This document shows positions 1 through 7,175 of a DNA stretch of 23,616 bases, one piece after another. Both the position numbers and the translations under genes were made by a program. Under the pieces are notes generated by a model, which saw nothing but the letters and a program-made list of their open reading frames with translations, was not told the DNA's origin and did not search any database. This DNA comes from Fidelibacterota bacterium 46_43 (GTDB taxonomy: Bacteria; Fidelibacterota; Fidelibacteria; Fidelibacterales; Fidelibacteraceae), in contig LGGY01000130.1 in the NCBI GenBank assembly GCA_001509335.1, positions 1 through 23,616 on the forward strand, given 5' to 3'. Within the stretch, counting starts at the first letter, position 1; every line of letters begins with the position of its first letter.

Positions 1-981
1 ATCTTTAAACCCTGTCCAGGTACATCTGGGGAGTATCTCTGTTGTAATTACTGGGTTCTGAACCAGTCTATGAATTGCCCTTTCAACTGCAGCTACTGCA
101 TTCTCCAATACTATTTAAACAATCCTTATCTCACTGTGTTTACCGATACAGAACAGATAATTGCCCAGATCCGGGAACGAATGGCGCATGAACCCCGGCG
201 TTTTTTCAGAATTGGAACCGGTGAACTGGCAGACAGTCTTGCATTAAATGAAGAAGGGCATTTCGCCCAGCCATTGATCCGTTTTGCGGCTCATACGCCG
301 AACATGATTTTGGAGCTGAAAACAAAATCCTATCGGATTCAGTCTCTGTTGCAGGAAAATCATAAAGGAAAAACCATTCTGGCCTGGTCTATTAATCCTC
401 CGGCCGTCATACGAGCAGAAGAACATGGCGCTGCGTCACTACCCCAGCGCCTGAATGCCGTAAAACTGGCTGTTCGTGCCGGATATAAACTGGCGTTTCA
501 TTTTGATCCAATCCTTGATTATCCATCATGGAAAACAGACTACGAGACAACCATTCAGCAGTTGTTTCAAGTAGCCCCCTCTTCTCAGATTGCCTGGATA
601 TCCATGGGGACACTTCGTTTTCCGCCGGATATGAAAGAAAAAATTCTGAACCGTTTTCCCGACACCCACTTATTAAATCCAGAGATGGTGAGGGGCATGG
701 ACGGAAAATTACGATATTTCAAACCTCTGCGTATTCACCTGTATCGTCATATTTTCCACTTGCTAAGGAAATATGGCGGACCGGATCTATTTGTCTATTT
801 TTGTATGGAAGATCCGGAAACCTGGAAGGCCGTCATGGGCAAGGCCCCGGATAGTAATGGAGAACTGGACTACTGGTTTGCCCGCCACCTCTACCATCAC
901 TTTCCGGGACTGCTTACCGAACCACCACGTTTAAATGATTACCTCCATTTTAACACACCCCGGCACAGGGATCAGTCCTGA
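1..981 (+). CDS. splB: Spore photoproduct lyase family radical SAM protein (5' end outside window)
   Basis: The frame is open from base 1, so the gene starts upstream; 326 residues are visible. The first visible residues, FKPCPGTSGEYLCCNYW, and the later ILQYYLNNP match the spore photoproduct lyase family. The radical SAM cluster motif C-x3-C-x2-C is CPFNCSYC, encoded at about bases 76-99. Family members use a [4Fe-4S] cluster and S-adenosylmethionine; in endospore formers they reverse the thymine dimer of UV-damaged spore DNA. Homologues are also found in bacteria that do not sporulate, where the substrate is less certain. An internal ATG at 70 is not the start, because the family signature lies upstream of it. 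The gene converges on ssb and the two stop regions overlap by 10 bases, leaving no room for a terminator. The family is secure; the exact function in this host is inferred. Confidence 0.88.
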   Translation: MFKPCPGTSGEYLCCNYWVLNQSMNCPFNCSYCILQYYLNNPYLTVFTDTEQIIAQIRERMAHEPRRFFRIGTGELADSLALNEEGHFAQPLIRFAAHTPNMILELKTKSYRIQSLLQENHKGKTILAWSINPPAVIRAEEHGAASLPQRLNAVKLAVRAGYKLAFHFDPILDYPSWKTDYETTIQQLFQVAPSSQIAWISMGTLRFPPDMKEKILNRFPDTHLLNPEMVRGMDGKLRYFKPLRIHLYRHIFHLLRKYGGPDLFVYFCMEDPETWKAVMGKAPDSNGELDYWFARHLYHHFPGLLTEPPRLNDYLHFNTPRHRDQS

Positions 982-1361
982 TCGCTTTTGCTTGAATCGC
1001 TTCCATTACCGCCGCTTTCCCCCTTTTTCCGGGCACCAAGCATTGTAAGGGTTTCTGCGATGACTTCGGTGACAAAGTGCTTGTTGTTGTCTTTATCCGT
1101 CCATTCGCGAGACTGCAGGCGACCCTCTACATAAAGCAACTGTCCTTTTTTCAAACTTTTTGCGTATTCTGCCAGACTCCTCCAGGCTACAATCCGGTGC
1201 CAGTCCGTCCGCTCCTGAAATTCTCCTTCTTCATCCCGCCAAATAAAATTTGTTGCCAGATTGAATGTGGTGGTCATGATGTCATTGGGGGTATACCGCA
1301 TCTCCGGTTGGTTCCCCAAATACCCGACAAGTAACACCTTGTTCGCAGAATTTCGGTTCAT
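972..1361 (-). CDS. ssb: Single-stranded DNA-binding protein SSB
   Basis: SSB coats single-stranded DNA at forks and repair sites and recruits partner proteins. The 129 residues form one OB-fold (NKVLLVGYLGNQPEMRYTP at the N-terminus, then TDWHRIVAW and a strand reading LLYVEGRLQSREW) over about residues 1-110. A short Gly/Ser/Asp-rich tail follows. The tail ends SSKSDQD and lacks the usual acidic tip finishing in a Pro-Phe pair. The start is well fixed: a near-perfect ribosome-binding site AAGGAGGT (complement of 1366-1373) sits 4 bases before the ATG. It lies downstream of dnaA on the same strand, separated by 210 bases, and has its own probable promoter. Its 3' end overlaps the convergent photolyase-like gene. 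Confidence 0.93.
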   Translation of the reverse strand: MNRNSANKVLLVGYLGNQPEMRYTPNDIMTTTFNLATNFIWRDEEGEFQERTDWHRIVAWRSLAEYAKSLKKGQLLYVEGRLQSREWTDKDNNKHFVTEVIAETLTMLGARKKGESGGNGSDSSKSDQD

Positions 1362-1398
1362 AGATACCTCCTTGCTTCATTATATCTTTCTTAACACA

Positions 1399-1427
1399 AG
1401 TTTACACAAGAAGGATATTAATGTCAA
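1399..1427 (-). promoter_or_regulatory. Probable promoter of ssb
   Basis: Read on the minus strand, a perfect -35 TTGACA (complement of 1422-1427) is followed by a 17-base spacer and a -10-like TAAACT (complement of 1399-1404; 4 of 6 to TATAAT). It points at ssb, with an expected leader of about 30 bases that contains the strong ribosome-binding site. Inferred from consensus matches only. Confidence 0.5.
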
Positions 1428-1431
1428 TATT

Positions 1432-1471
1432 ATAGTATAAAATTAATAAATGTATATAAGGTTTATACTAT
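1432..1471. repeat. 10-bp perfect inverted repeat upstream of ssb
   Basis: ATAGTATAAA at 1432-1441 is exactly complementary to TTTATACTAT at 1462-1471, with 20 bases between. It lies just upstream of the probable ssb -35, where an operator could sit. The arms are A+T-rich, so chance is possible, and no known regulator is recognised. No T-run follows on either strand to suggest a terminator. Confidence 0.45.
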
Positions 1472-1506
1472 GTCGGAATCCTGTAAACCTTTCTCTGATA
1501 AGTCTT

Positions 1507-1536
1507 TAAATAAACAAAATTCTGAGTAAATAAACA
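1507..1536. repeat. Two direct copies of TAAATAAACA behind dnaA
   Basis: TAAATAAACA occurs at 1507-1516 and again at 1527-1536, exactly 20 bases apart, in the gap after the dnaA stop. A 20-base period puts both copies on nearly the same helix face. No function is known to me; low-complexity A+T sequence is an alternative explanation. Confidence 0.4.
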
Positions 1537-1571
1537 CGATACATGTTACACGGGGATAGAAAACGATACGA

Positions 1572-2993
1572 TTAGCCGGCCGTCAGATCTATTTGGTGGC
1601 GGATAGTATCGATTTCACGGGCAAATTCCTTGTTTTCGCGAATTTTTTTGCCAATCACATTGCAGGCATGCATCACGGTGGTATGATCCCTGCGGCCAAG
1701 ACGCAGTCCGATGGTTTTCAATGACATGCCGCTGATTTCACGACTCAGAAACATGATCACCTGTCGCGCCAGGGCCACTTCCCGTTTTCGCCCTTTACCC
1801 ATCAGTTCGTTTTCTGTGACCTTGTAATAATCAGATACGGCACTCTGAATGATATCAATTGAAATGTGACGAGCTTTCCGGACCCCCAGAATATCTTTGA
1901 TGACTTTTTTTGCCAGATTGATGGTAACATCCGTATGGGCAAGGGAACTATAAGCAAAGATCCGGGTCATGGCTCCCTCCAGTTCACGGACATTGGTTGT
2001 AATATTTTGCGCCACAAATTCTATCACTTCCGGTGGGATTATCACTTGATCCATATCCGCCTTTTTTTGGAGAATGGCTATACGGGATTCAAAATCCGGG
2101 GGCTGGATATCCACTGTTAATCCTGACAAAAACCTGGAAATTAGCCGTTCTTCAACCCCTTTCAACTCTTTTGGGGTCCTGTCTGACGTGATGACAATTT
2201 GCTTTCCATGTTGATACAAATCGTTAAAAGTGTGAAAAAATTGTTCCTGTGTTCCTTCCCGGGATTCAAGAAATTGTATATCGTCCACGAGCAAAAGGTC
2301 TGCCTTGCGATAGATATTCCCAAATTCATTGAGGCGGTTATTGCGAATGGCCGTAATAAAATCGACCATAAATTTTTCGCTGGACACATAAATCACCCGC
2401 CGGTTTGGATTCCGGGTCCGGGCATAATGGCCGATGGCCTGTAAAAGGTGGGTTTTACCCAGCCCCGTGCCTCCATAAATCAAAAGGGGGTTGAACGCAG
2501 TATTGCCCGGGGCTTCCGCCACGGCACGACTGGCCACTTTCGCAAACTGGTTATGGGGTCCCTCTACAAAAGTTTCAAAGGTGTACCTTCCATTCAGCTG
2601 ACTATAGCGGTCCTCTACATAATACTCTTGTGGCGGAAGATTTTCCCGGTCTCCTCGTTCAGTAACAGGAGGCGGGAGAGGTGATTCCGGCGTGGAATTT
2701 CCAGATGAAATGTCCTTCTTTAAACTTTCAGCAATTGTAAATTGCACTATTAGATCTTTACCGAAAACTGATTTAATACATTTTCTTAAAACATCCCGGT
2801 AATGCATCTCCACATATTCCGAATGAAACCGGTTAGGTGCCGAAATCCTGAGGGCTTGCTCGTTGGATGACACGGGCTGCAGGGGTAAAAACCAAGATGT
2901 ATAGCTATGTGTAGGAATATACTTCTGCAAATCTTCAAGGAGCGCATCCCACTTTTTCAGCATCTCAGAATCCATCTTATCCACAATTGCCAT
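1572..2993 (-). CDS. dnaA: Chromosomal replication initiator DnaA
   Basis: DnaA binds DnaA boxes, opens origin DNA and helps load the helicase. All four domains are visible: domain I to about residue 90, a Ser/Pro-rich linker, then an AAA+ ATPase with Walker A GGTGLGKT (174-181), Walker B LLLVDDIQFL (233-242), SRF arginine finger (286-288) and sensor II NVRELEG (334-340). The C-terminal DNA-binding domain has the signature DHTTVMHA (436-443). Length 473 is normal. Where many homologues read RFxWGL this one reads RFLSGL. The start is uncertain. The first ATG (2993) has no ribosome-binding site, and a perfect DnaA box overlaps codons 3-6. The seventh codon, ATG at 2975, would place the first Trp at residue 9, as in typical DnaA N-termini. 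The gene is divergent from rpmH and, unusually, not next to dnaN. Confidence 0.97.
   Translation of the reverse strand: MAIVDKMDSEMLKKWDALLEDLQKYIPTHSYTSWFLPLQPVSSNEQALRISAPNRFHSEYVEMHYRDVLRKCIKSVFGKDLIVQFTIAESLKKDISSGNSTPESPLPPPVTERGDRENLPPQEYYVEDRYSQLNGRYTFETFVEGPHNQFAKVASRAVAEAPGNTAFNPLLIYGGTGLGKTHLLQAIGHYARTRNPNRRVIYVSSEKFMVDFITAIRNNRLNEFGNIYRKADLLLVDDIQFLESREGTQEQFFHTFNDLYQHGKQIVITSDRTPKELKGVEERLISRFLSGLTVDIQPPDFESRIAILQKKADMDQVIIPPEVIEFVAQNITTNVRELEGAMTRIFAYSSLAHTDVTINLAKKVIKDILGVRKARHISIDIIQSAVSDYYKVTENELMGKGRKREVALARQVIMFLSREISGMSLKTIGLRLGRRDHTTVMHACNVIGKKIRENKEFAREIDTIRHQIDLTAG
2977..2985 (+). promoter_or_regulatory. DnaA box TTATCCACA inside the 5' end of the dnaA frame
   Basis: Exact match to the consensus DnaA box. 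It falls in codons 3-6 of dnaA if translation starts at 2993, or in the leader if it starts at 2975. A box here suits autoregulation of dnaA and forms the left edge of the first origin cluster. Confidence 0.75.
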
Positions 2994-2998
2994 TGTAT

Positions 2999-3026
2999 AA
3001 TATATACATCGTATTTAAGTTATCCA
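2999..3026 (-). promoter_or_regulatory. Possible dnaA promoter overlapping a DnaA box
   Basis: On the minus strand, TATATT (complement of 2999-3004, 5 of 6 to the -10 consensus) lies 16 bases from TGGATA (complement of 3021-3026, 4 of 6 to the -35 consensus). The latter is inside the DnaA box 3020-3028, so bound DnaA would occlude it. Transcription would begin near 2992, which favours either leaderless translation at 2993 or a start at 2975. A consensus guess only. Confidence 0.3.
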
Positions 3027-3028
3027 CA
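3020..3028 (+). promoter_or_regulatory. DnaA box TTATCCACA upstream of dnaA
   Basis: Exact consensus match, 27 bases upstream of the first dnaA ATG and overlapping its possible -35 element. It is likely an autoregulatory site and part of the first origin cluster. Confidence 0.8.
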
Positions 3029-3141
3029 CTCATTCTTTGGGAGAGAACAAGGAATGGAGATTTCACAACCTCCTTATAATCAGCTTTTTATGAATTAAGT
3101 CTCCTCACACGCCCAACGGAAGTGACTCAGACACGAACAAG

Positions 3142-3161
3142 ATATCCACATGTTATCCACA
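3142..3161 (+). promoter_or_regulatory. Tandem DnaA-box pair
   Basis: ATATCCACA (3142-3150, one mismatch) and TTATCCACA (3153-3161, perfect) stand 11 bases apart start to start, about one helical turn, in direct orientation. Bases 3143-3161 are identical to 15533-15551 in the second cluster. The spacing suits cooperative DnaA binding. Confidence 0.75.
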
Positions 3162-3278
3162 TTCATTCCGTTCTGCTCGAATAGAAGTTTGCAAATTGAG
3201 ACCGCAATGTCAAGATTCTTTTTAAGAAAATCAAAAAATCATTATAAATGATACCGGCTGTTTTTAATCATAAATATT

Positions 3279-3307
3279 TTGATAATGACGGACAATTTTT
3301 AGATATT
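3279..3307 (+). promoter_or_regulatory. Possible promoter of the rpmH-rnpA-yidD-yidC operon
   Basis: TTGATA (3279-3284, 5 of 6 to the -35 consensus), a 17-base spacer and GATATT (3302-3307, 4 of 6 to the -10 consensus) would start RNA about 37 bases before rpmH. The surroundings are A+T-rich, so such matches are easy to find by chance. Confidence 0.33.
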
Positions 3308-3350
3308 ACCAGACTGTAAATTAAAAAACGGAAAATAAAGGAGATTTCCC

Positions 3351-3491
3351 TTGAAAAGAACATTTCAACCCAGCAACAGACGGCGCAAAAATAAACATGG
3401 CTTTCGTTCACGCATGGAAACGCGAGGTGGAAGGACCGTCCTTTCGCGGCGCCGGGCCAAGGGGCGGAAGCGTTTGTCGGTTTCTTCGTGA
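3351..3491 (+). CDS. rpmH: Large ribosomal subunit protein bL34
   Basis: A 46-residue, very basic protein beginning KRTFQPSNRRRKNKHGF, the bL34 signature, with the usual RMETRGGRTVLSRRRAKGRK continuation. bL34 is a small structural protein of the 50S subunit. The start is TTG at 3351: the family N-terminus (M)KRTFQPS begins exactly there, and AAGGAG (3338-3343) lies 7 bases upstream. No ATG is available before codon 22, so an ATG-only search misses the gene. It leads the rpmH-rnpA-yidD-yidC block, and its TGA overlaps the GTG of rnpA (GTGA). Confidence 0.96.
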   Translation: MKRTFQPSNRRRKNKHGFRSRMETRGGRTVLSRRRAKGRKRLSVSS

Positions 3492-3823
3492 GCTATACTC
3501 TGAAAAAAAAAGCCATTTTGAGGGACCGAACGGCCATTCGGGTCCTTTTTGAAAAGGGCACATGGAAAAGCTGTCCCTTTTTTCACATGGTGTATTCCCC
3601 CAACGCCGGAGAAAACTGCTACCTTTTCGCAACCCGGAAAACCATCCGGGGGGCGGTTCGGCGAAACAGGTGCCGCCGCGTATTGAAAGAGGTCGTCCGT
3701 CTAAATCAGGATACCATCCCCTTGGGATATAATTATGGTTTCATTGCCACAGTGGTTCCTGAAAAGGGGGCAACGCCTGAGATAGAAAAATATCTTAAAA
3801 AAATGGTTGTTCAGATCACATGA
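3488..3823 (+). CDS. rnpA: Ribonuclease P protein component
   Basis: RnpA is the protein partner of the RNase P RNA, which trims the 5' leader of tRNA precursors. The 111-residue length is typical. The N-terminus LKKKAILRDRTAIRVLFEKG matches the family, and the conserved basic helix is RRNRCRRVLKEVVR (from about residue 59), corresponding to the RNR motif that contacts the RNA. The start GTG at 3488 overlaps the rpmH stop by 4 bases, implying translational coupling. The 3' end overlaps yidD as ATGA. The RNase P RNA gene (rnpB) is not in the window. Confidence 0.93.
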   Translation: MSYTLKKKAILRDRTAIRVLFEKGTWKSCPFFHMVYSPNAGENCYLFATRKTIRGAVRRNRCRRVLKEVVRLNQDTIPLGYNYGFIATVVPEKGATPEIEKYLKKMVVQIT

Positions 3824-4050
3824 AATATCTGATACTAAAAGGCATTCGTTTTTACCAACATTTTATTTCCCCTTATTTTGCTCCCTCCTGCCGCTTTTCT
3901 CCCACCTGTTCATCCTACGCCTTTACGGCCATAGAACAGCACGGTTTTTTTAGAGGGGGTAAAATGGCCTTAATTAGAATTTTTAAATGTCATCCCTTTC
4001 ATCCCGGGGGATATGATCCGGTACCGGAAAAGGAGAAAAACAGTGTTTGA
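3820..4050 (+). CDS. yidD: Membrane protein insertion efficiency factor YidD
   Basis: A small 76-residue protein with the full YidD signature: IRFYQHFISP, PSCRFSPTCSSYA with its cysteine pair, and KCHPFHPGGYDPVP near the C-terminus. YidD is a membrane-associated factor thought to aid YidC-dependent insertion of inner-membrane proteins. It starts at an ATG overlapping the rnpA stop (ATGA). Its 3' end overlaps the probable yidC start by 8 bases, giving an unbroken coupled series of small overlaps from rpmH to yidC. Confidence 0.95.
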   Translation: MKYLILKGIRFYQHFISPYFAPSCRFSPTCSSYAFTAIEQHGFFRGGKMALIRIFKCHPFHPGGYDPVPEKEKNSV

Positions 4051-5800
4051 TAGAAATACAGTGATCGCATTTATTCTTATTGCTTTAATCATGATTTTTA
4101 TGCCCTTTTACCAAAAGCAATTTGTTGAAAAGCAGGAACCGGTTTCTGAAACCTTTCAGGGCAAAACTGTTCAGGTTCCGGAAGAACTTGCTGAAACTGG
4201 ATTCACACCAACCCAAAGTATGTCAAAATCAGAGGAAACCCCGGTTCATCGTGTCCCCTCCCTTATGAGTACCGAGGAAAAAGAGTTGGTGATTTCCACG
4301 GACACATATTTTTTAACCCTCTCAAACCGGGGTGGCGGAACCATCACTCAGTTTCGTTTTAAAGAATACAAGACCTTCCAGGGAAAACAGGTACACCTTT
4401 TAAAGCCCGATGCCGCCGGAAACCTGGGAATGGAATTCCCCATCTCTGATACTGAAACCCTGTCTTTCAATGATATTCCTTTCCAGTCGACAATCTTTGA
4501 ACAGTATTCGAACCTGGACACCCTTTATGTCAAACGCCCGTTAACCCTTTCTTTTTCCTTAAAAACCGAGGATAATCAGGAAATTATCCGCACATTTACA
4601 TTCACACCTGAAGGATATGCTTTTGACCTTAATCTTGTATTAAAGAATTATACCGCCCTTGCCCCCAATATGATGTATACACTCAACTGGTATGATGGTT
4701 TTGCCATTACAGAAAAAAGTGTGGATGACGATTTAAACTATTCATACGTCTACAGCAAGGTGGGTGAAGAGCTTACCAATCTTCAGTTAAAGGAAAAAGA
4801 ACAGAGCATCAGAACGGATGGAGATGCCCGGTGGGTCGCTCTGAGATCCAAATATTTTCTGGCATCCCTTGTGGCAGAGTCCCGGCCTGGAATCCGGACT
4901 GAAATCTACGGGACCCGAAGCAAAACAGAGCGTTTTTTCAATGCCCGTCTTTTCATGCGCTTACCCGCCAGGGACACTCACGAAGATCAATTCAAGGTTG
5001 TGATTGCTCCCCTGGATGAAAGTTACCTGACATCTCTGGGTTACGGACATGAACATGTCATGAACTGGGGCTGGAAGCTCATCAAGCCGATATCTGTGGG
5101 AATTCTGAAGCTTCTGAGGTTTATGCGGGGTTTTATTCCAAATTATGGTGTGGTTCTTTTGATTTTTTCCTTTCTGGTAAAAATCATTCTCTATCCGTTG
5201 ACGCATAAAAGTTACGAATCCATGAAGCGGATGCAGGAACTGCAGCCCCTTTTGGCAGAATTGAAGGAAAAACACGCCAACAATCCCCAGGCCCTGAACC
5301 AGGAAACCATGAAAATGTACAAGGAATATGGTGTGAATCCCCTGGGTGGTTGTCTGCCCATGCTTATTCAGATGCCGTTGCTTTATGCCCTGTTTATCGT
5401 TTTTCGCACAACCATTGAGCTGCGGGGTGCCTCTTTTGTCTGGTGGATCAAAGATTTAAGTACACCCGATGTGATCTTCACCCTGCCCTTTTCTATCCCT
5501 CTCTATGGAGATGGGGTTGCCGTTTTGCCCATTATTATGGCCCTGACCATGATACTTCAGCAAAAAATGACCGGTGCCAGCCAGGCCAACCAGCAGCAGA
5601 AAATCATGATGTGGTTTATGCCTGTCTTCTTTTTATTGATATTTAATAATTTTCCTTCCGGCCTGAACTTGTATTACACTGTTTTTAACTTACTGACCAT
5701 TCTCCAGCAGAAGCTTTTTATCAATCCATCCGTCCACGCAAAATTGGCGGAACAGCGGGAGAAAATGAGCGCCGGGCAGAAAAAAACAAAAAAGAAGTAA
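4043..5800 (+). CDS. yidC: Membrane protein insertase YidC
   Basis: YidC inserts and folds inner-membrane proteins, alone or with Sec. The N-terminal transmembrane segment (NTVIAFILIALIMIFM) is followed by a large periplasmic domain (to about residue 345), typical of Gram-negative YidC. The conserved insertase helices come next, with YPLTHKSYESM, VNPLGGCLPMLIQMP and FPSGLNLYY. The tail is basic. The positive residue of the hydrophilic groove, Arg in E. coli (TFIVRGIMYPLT), is Lys380 here (SFLVKIILYPLT). I chose GTG at 4043 over ATG at 4013: AGGAG (4031-4035) sits 7 bases before it, and the family N-terminus (DRNTVIAF) begins right there. That gives 585 residues. Confidence 0.95.
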   Translation: MFDRNTVIAFILIALIMIFMPFYQKQFVEKQEPVSETFQGKTVQVPEELAETGFTPTQSMSKSEETPVHRVPSLMSTEEKELVISTDTYFLTLSNRGGGTITQFRFKEYKTFQGKQVHLLKPDAAGNLGMEFPISDTETLSFNDIPFQSTIFEQYSNLDTLYVKRPLTLSFSLKTEDNQEIIRTFTFTPEGYAFDLNLVLKNYTALAPNMMYTLNWYDGFAITEKSVDDDLNYSYVYSKVGEELTNLQLKEKEQSIRTDGDARWVALRSKYFLASLVAESRPGIRTEIYGTRSKTERFFNARLFMRLPARDTHEDQFKVVIAPLDESYLTSLGYGHEHVMNWGWKLIKPISVGILKLLRFMRGFIPNYGVVLLIFSFLVKIILYPLTHKSYESMKRMQELQPLLAELKEKHANNPQALNQETMKMYKEYGVNPLGGCLPMLIQMPLLYALFIVFRTTIELRGASFVWWIKDLSTPDVIFTLPFSIPLYGDGVAVLPIIMALTMILQQKMTGASQANQQQKIMMWFMPVFFLLIFNNFPSGLNLYYTVFNLLTILQQKLFINPSVHAKLAEQREKMSAGQKKTKKK

Positions 5801-5804
5801 AGCC

Positions 5805-7172
5805 ATGGCAGGGTATGAAGGGACCATTGCCGCACTTTCCACACCGGAAGGTGTCGGTGGTATTGCTGTTGTACGTGTCTCCGGGCCGGATGCACTGCAC
5901 GTTATAAAACCCTGCATATCACGGATACCACCGGAACCTTTGCGGGCGACCTTCACTTCTTTTACCAATCCTGAAGACGGGCATTTTATAGATGATGTCG
6001 TTGTTACCTATTTCAAATCTCCCCGTTCATATACCGGAGAGGATCTTGTAGAAATTTCCTGCCACGGGGGGCGTATTATTCCCGCTCTTATCCTGGATGT
6101 GCTTTATACCCAAGGGGCCAGGCCTGCCCTGCCGGGAGAGTTTACCCGGCGGGCTTTTATCAATGGAAAAATGGATCTCACCCAGGCAGAAGCCGTAGCT
6201 GATGTGATTCATGCCGAAACGGAAAAGAGTTTAAAATCGGCGCGTGTTCTTCTCCACGGCCGATTATCCCGGGAGCTGGAAGAAATCCGTCATCATCTTA
6301 TGGAAGCTGCCTCGTTACTGGAAATCGGGCTGGATTTCAGCGATCAGGATATTGAAACCATTAATCCGGAAGAGATTCGTGACAGGATTGAGCGGGGGCT
6401 TGCACACATTGGTGATTTGATGGCCAGTTATCAGACCGGCCGGATATTGCATGACGGAGCTCGAATTCCTATCGTAGGAAAGCCCAACGCTGGTAAATCA
6501 AGTCTCTTAAACGCCATTCTTAAAGAAGAACGGGTCATTACCTCGGACATCCCCGGAACAACCCGGGATTACATTGAGGAACGGATAAACCATTCGGGGT
6601 ATCTCCTGCGCCTTTATGATACGGCCGGTTTGCGGGATTCCCGTGATTTCATTGAATTGGCGGGACTGGAAAAAACCAAAAAACTGATGAAAGATGCCGA
6701 TCTGATGGTAATGATTACCGAATTTCCCGACGAAGTGCCCGATATTGCAGGATTTTTGGACAGCCAGGAGATTCCGGGGCTCATCGTTCTGAATAAAATC
6801 GACCGTCTGCCGGAAGAAGATGTCCGGAAAGCCCTGTCTTATACGAAACCCGATCAACCGGTTGTTGCCGTCAGTGCCAAAAAAGACATCCACATCTCGG
6901 TCCTAATGGACCGGATCCTGGATCTGTTGAAAGCCCATTATATACTGAACACCGAATCCGTCATGATATCCCACCTTCGTCATCAGAATCAACTGAAAGC
7001 GGCACAGAAAGCACTTTTAAGAGCCCAAGAGGCACTGAAGGCCGGCCTATCCCCGGAATTTATCGCCGTGGACATTCGGGAGGCCATGATTGCACTGGAT
7101 GATATTACCGGGAAAACAACTTCTGTGGAGGTTTTGAATCACATATTCAGTCGTTTTTGCATTGGGAAATAG
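5805..7172 (+). CDS. mnmE: tRNA modification GTPase MnmE
   Basis: With MnmG, MnmE makes the (carboxymethyl)aminomethyl group on the wobble uridine (U34) of certain tRNAs. The 455 residues hold an N-terminal tetrahydrofolate-binding domain (STPEGVGGIAVVRVSG, from about residue 12), a helical domain, and an inserted G domain with GKPNAGKS (225-232), GTTRDY (251-256), DTAG (272-275) and NKID (330-333). The essential C-terminal motif is CIGK (452-455), with the conserved Cys at 452. Four bases separate it from yidC; mnmG starts 3 bases after its stop. No strong ribosome-binding site is visible, so coupling to yidC is likely. Confidence 0.96.
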   Translation: MAGYEGTIAALSTPEGVGGIAVVRVSGPDALHVIKPCISRIPPEPLRATFTSFTNPEDGHFIDDVVVTYFKSPRSYTGEDLVEISCHGGRIIPALILDVLYTQGARPALPGEFTRRAFINGKMDLTQAEAVADVIHAETEKSLKSARVLLHGRLSRELEEIRHHLMEAASLLEIGLDFSDQDIETINPEEIRDRIERGLAHIGDLMASYQTGRILHDGARIPIVGKPNAGKSSLLNAILKEERVITSDIPGTTRDYIEERINHSGYLLRLYDTAGLRDSRDFIELAGLEKTKKLMKDADLMVMITEFPDEVPDIAGFLDSQEIPGLIVLNKIDRLPEEDVRKALSYTKPDQPVVAVSAKKDIHISVLMDRILDLLKAHYILNTESVMISHLRHQNQLKAAQKALLRAQEALKAGLSPEFIAVDIREAMIALDDITGKTTSVEVLNHIFSRFCIGK

Positions 7173-7175
7173 ATA

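Larger units (their letters stand above)
2994..3350. other. dnaA-rpmH intergenic region: first DnaA-box cluster, AT-rich
   Basis: This 357-base gap between divergent dnaA and rpmH is where oriC often lies in bacteria. It contains a perfect DnaA box (3020-3028) and a tandem pair (3142-3161), with another perfect box just inside dnaA (2977-2985), all in the same orientation. From about 3210 to 3340 the sequence is strongly A+T-rich, a possible unwinding stretch. No triplet series like a DnaA-trio follows the boxes, and base composition does not obviously switch here. It may therefore be an auxiliary or ancestral origin module that also controls dnaA. No small ORF or RNA gene was recognised in it. 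Confidence 0.6.

Noticed and set aside
1..981. Assigning the organism to endospore-forming Firmicutes because of the photolyase-like gene
   Set aside because: SurA, lipoprotein foldases and a Gram-negative type YidC indicate a diderm; the family is not restricted to spore formers.
1541..1560. Similarity between ACATGTTACACGGGGAT and ACATGTTAACGTGGAT (15934 onward) at the two proposed inversion breakpoints
   Set aside because: The match needs a gap and mismatches and is in direct orientation, so it cannot have mediated an inversion and may be chance.
4013..4042. Upstream ATG for yidC at 4013
   Set aside because: It adds MIRYRKRRKT, read out of yidD sequence, and lacks a ribosome-binding site. 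GTG 4043 has AGGAG at the right distance and the family N-terminus.
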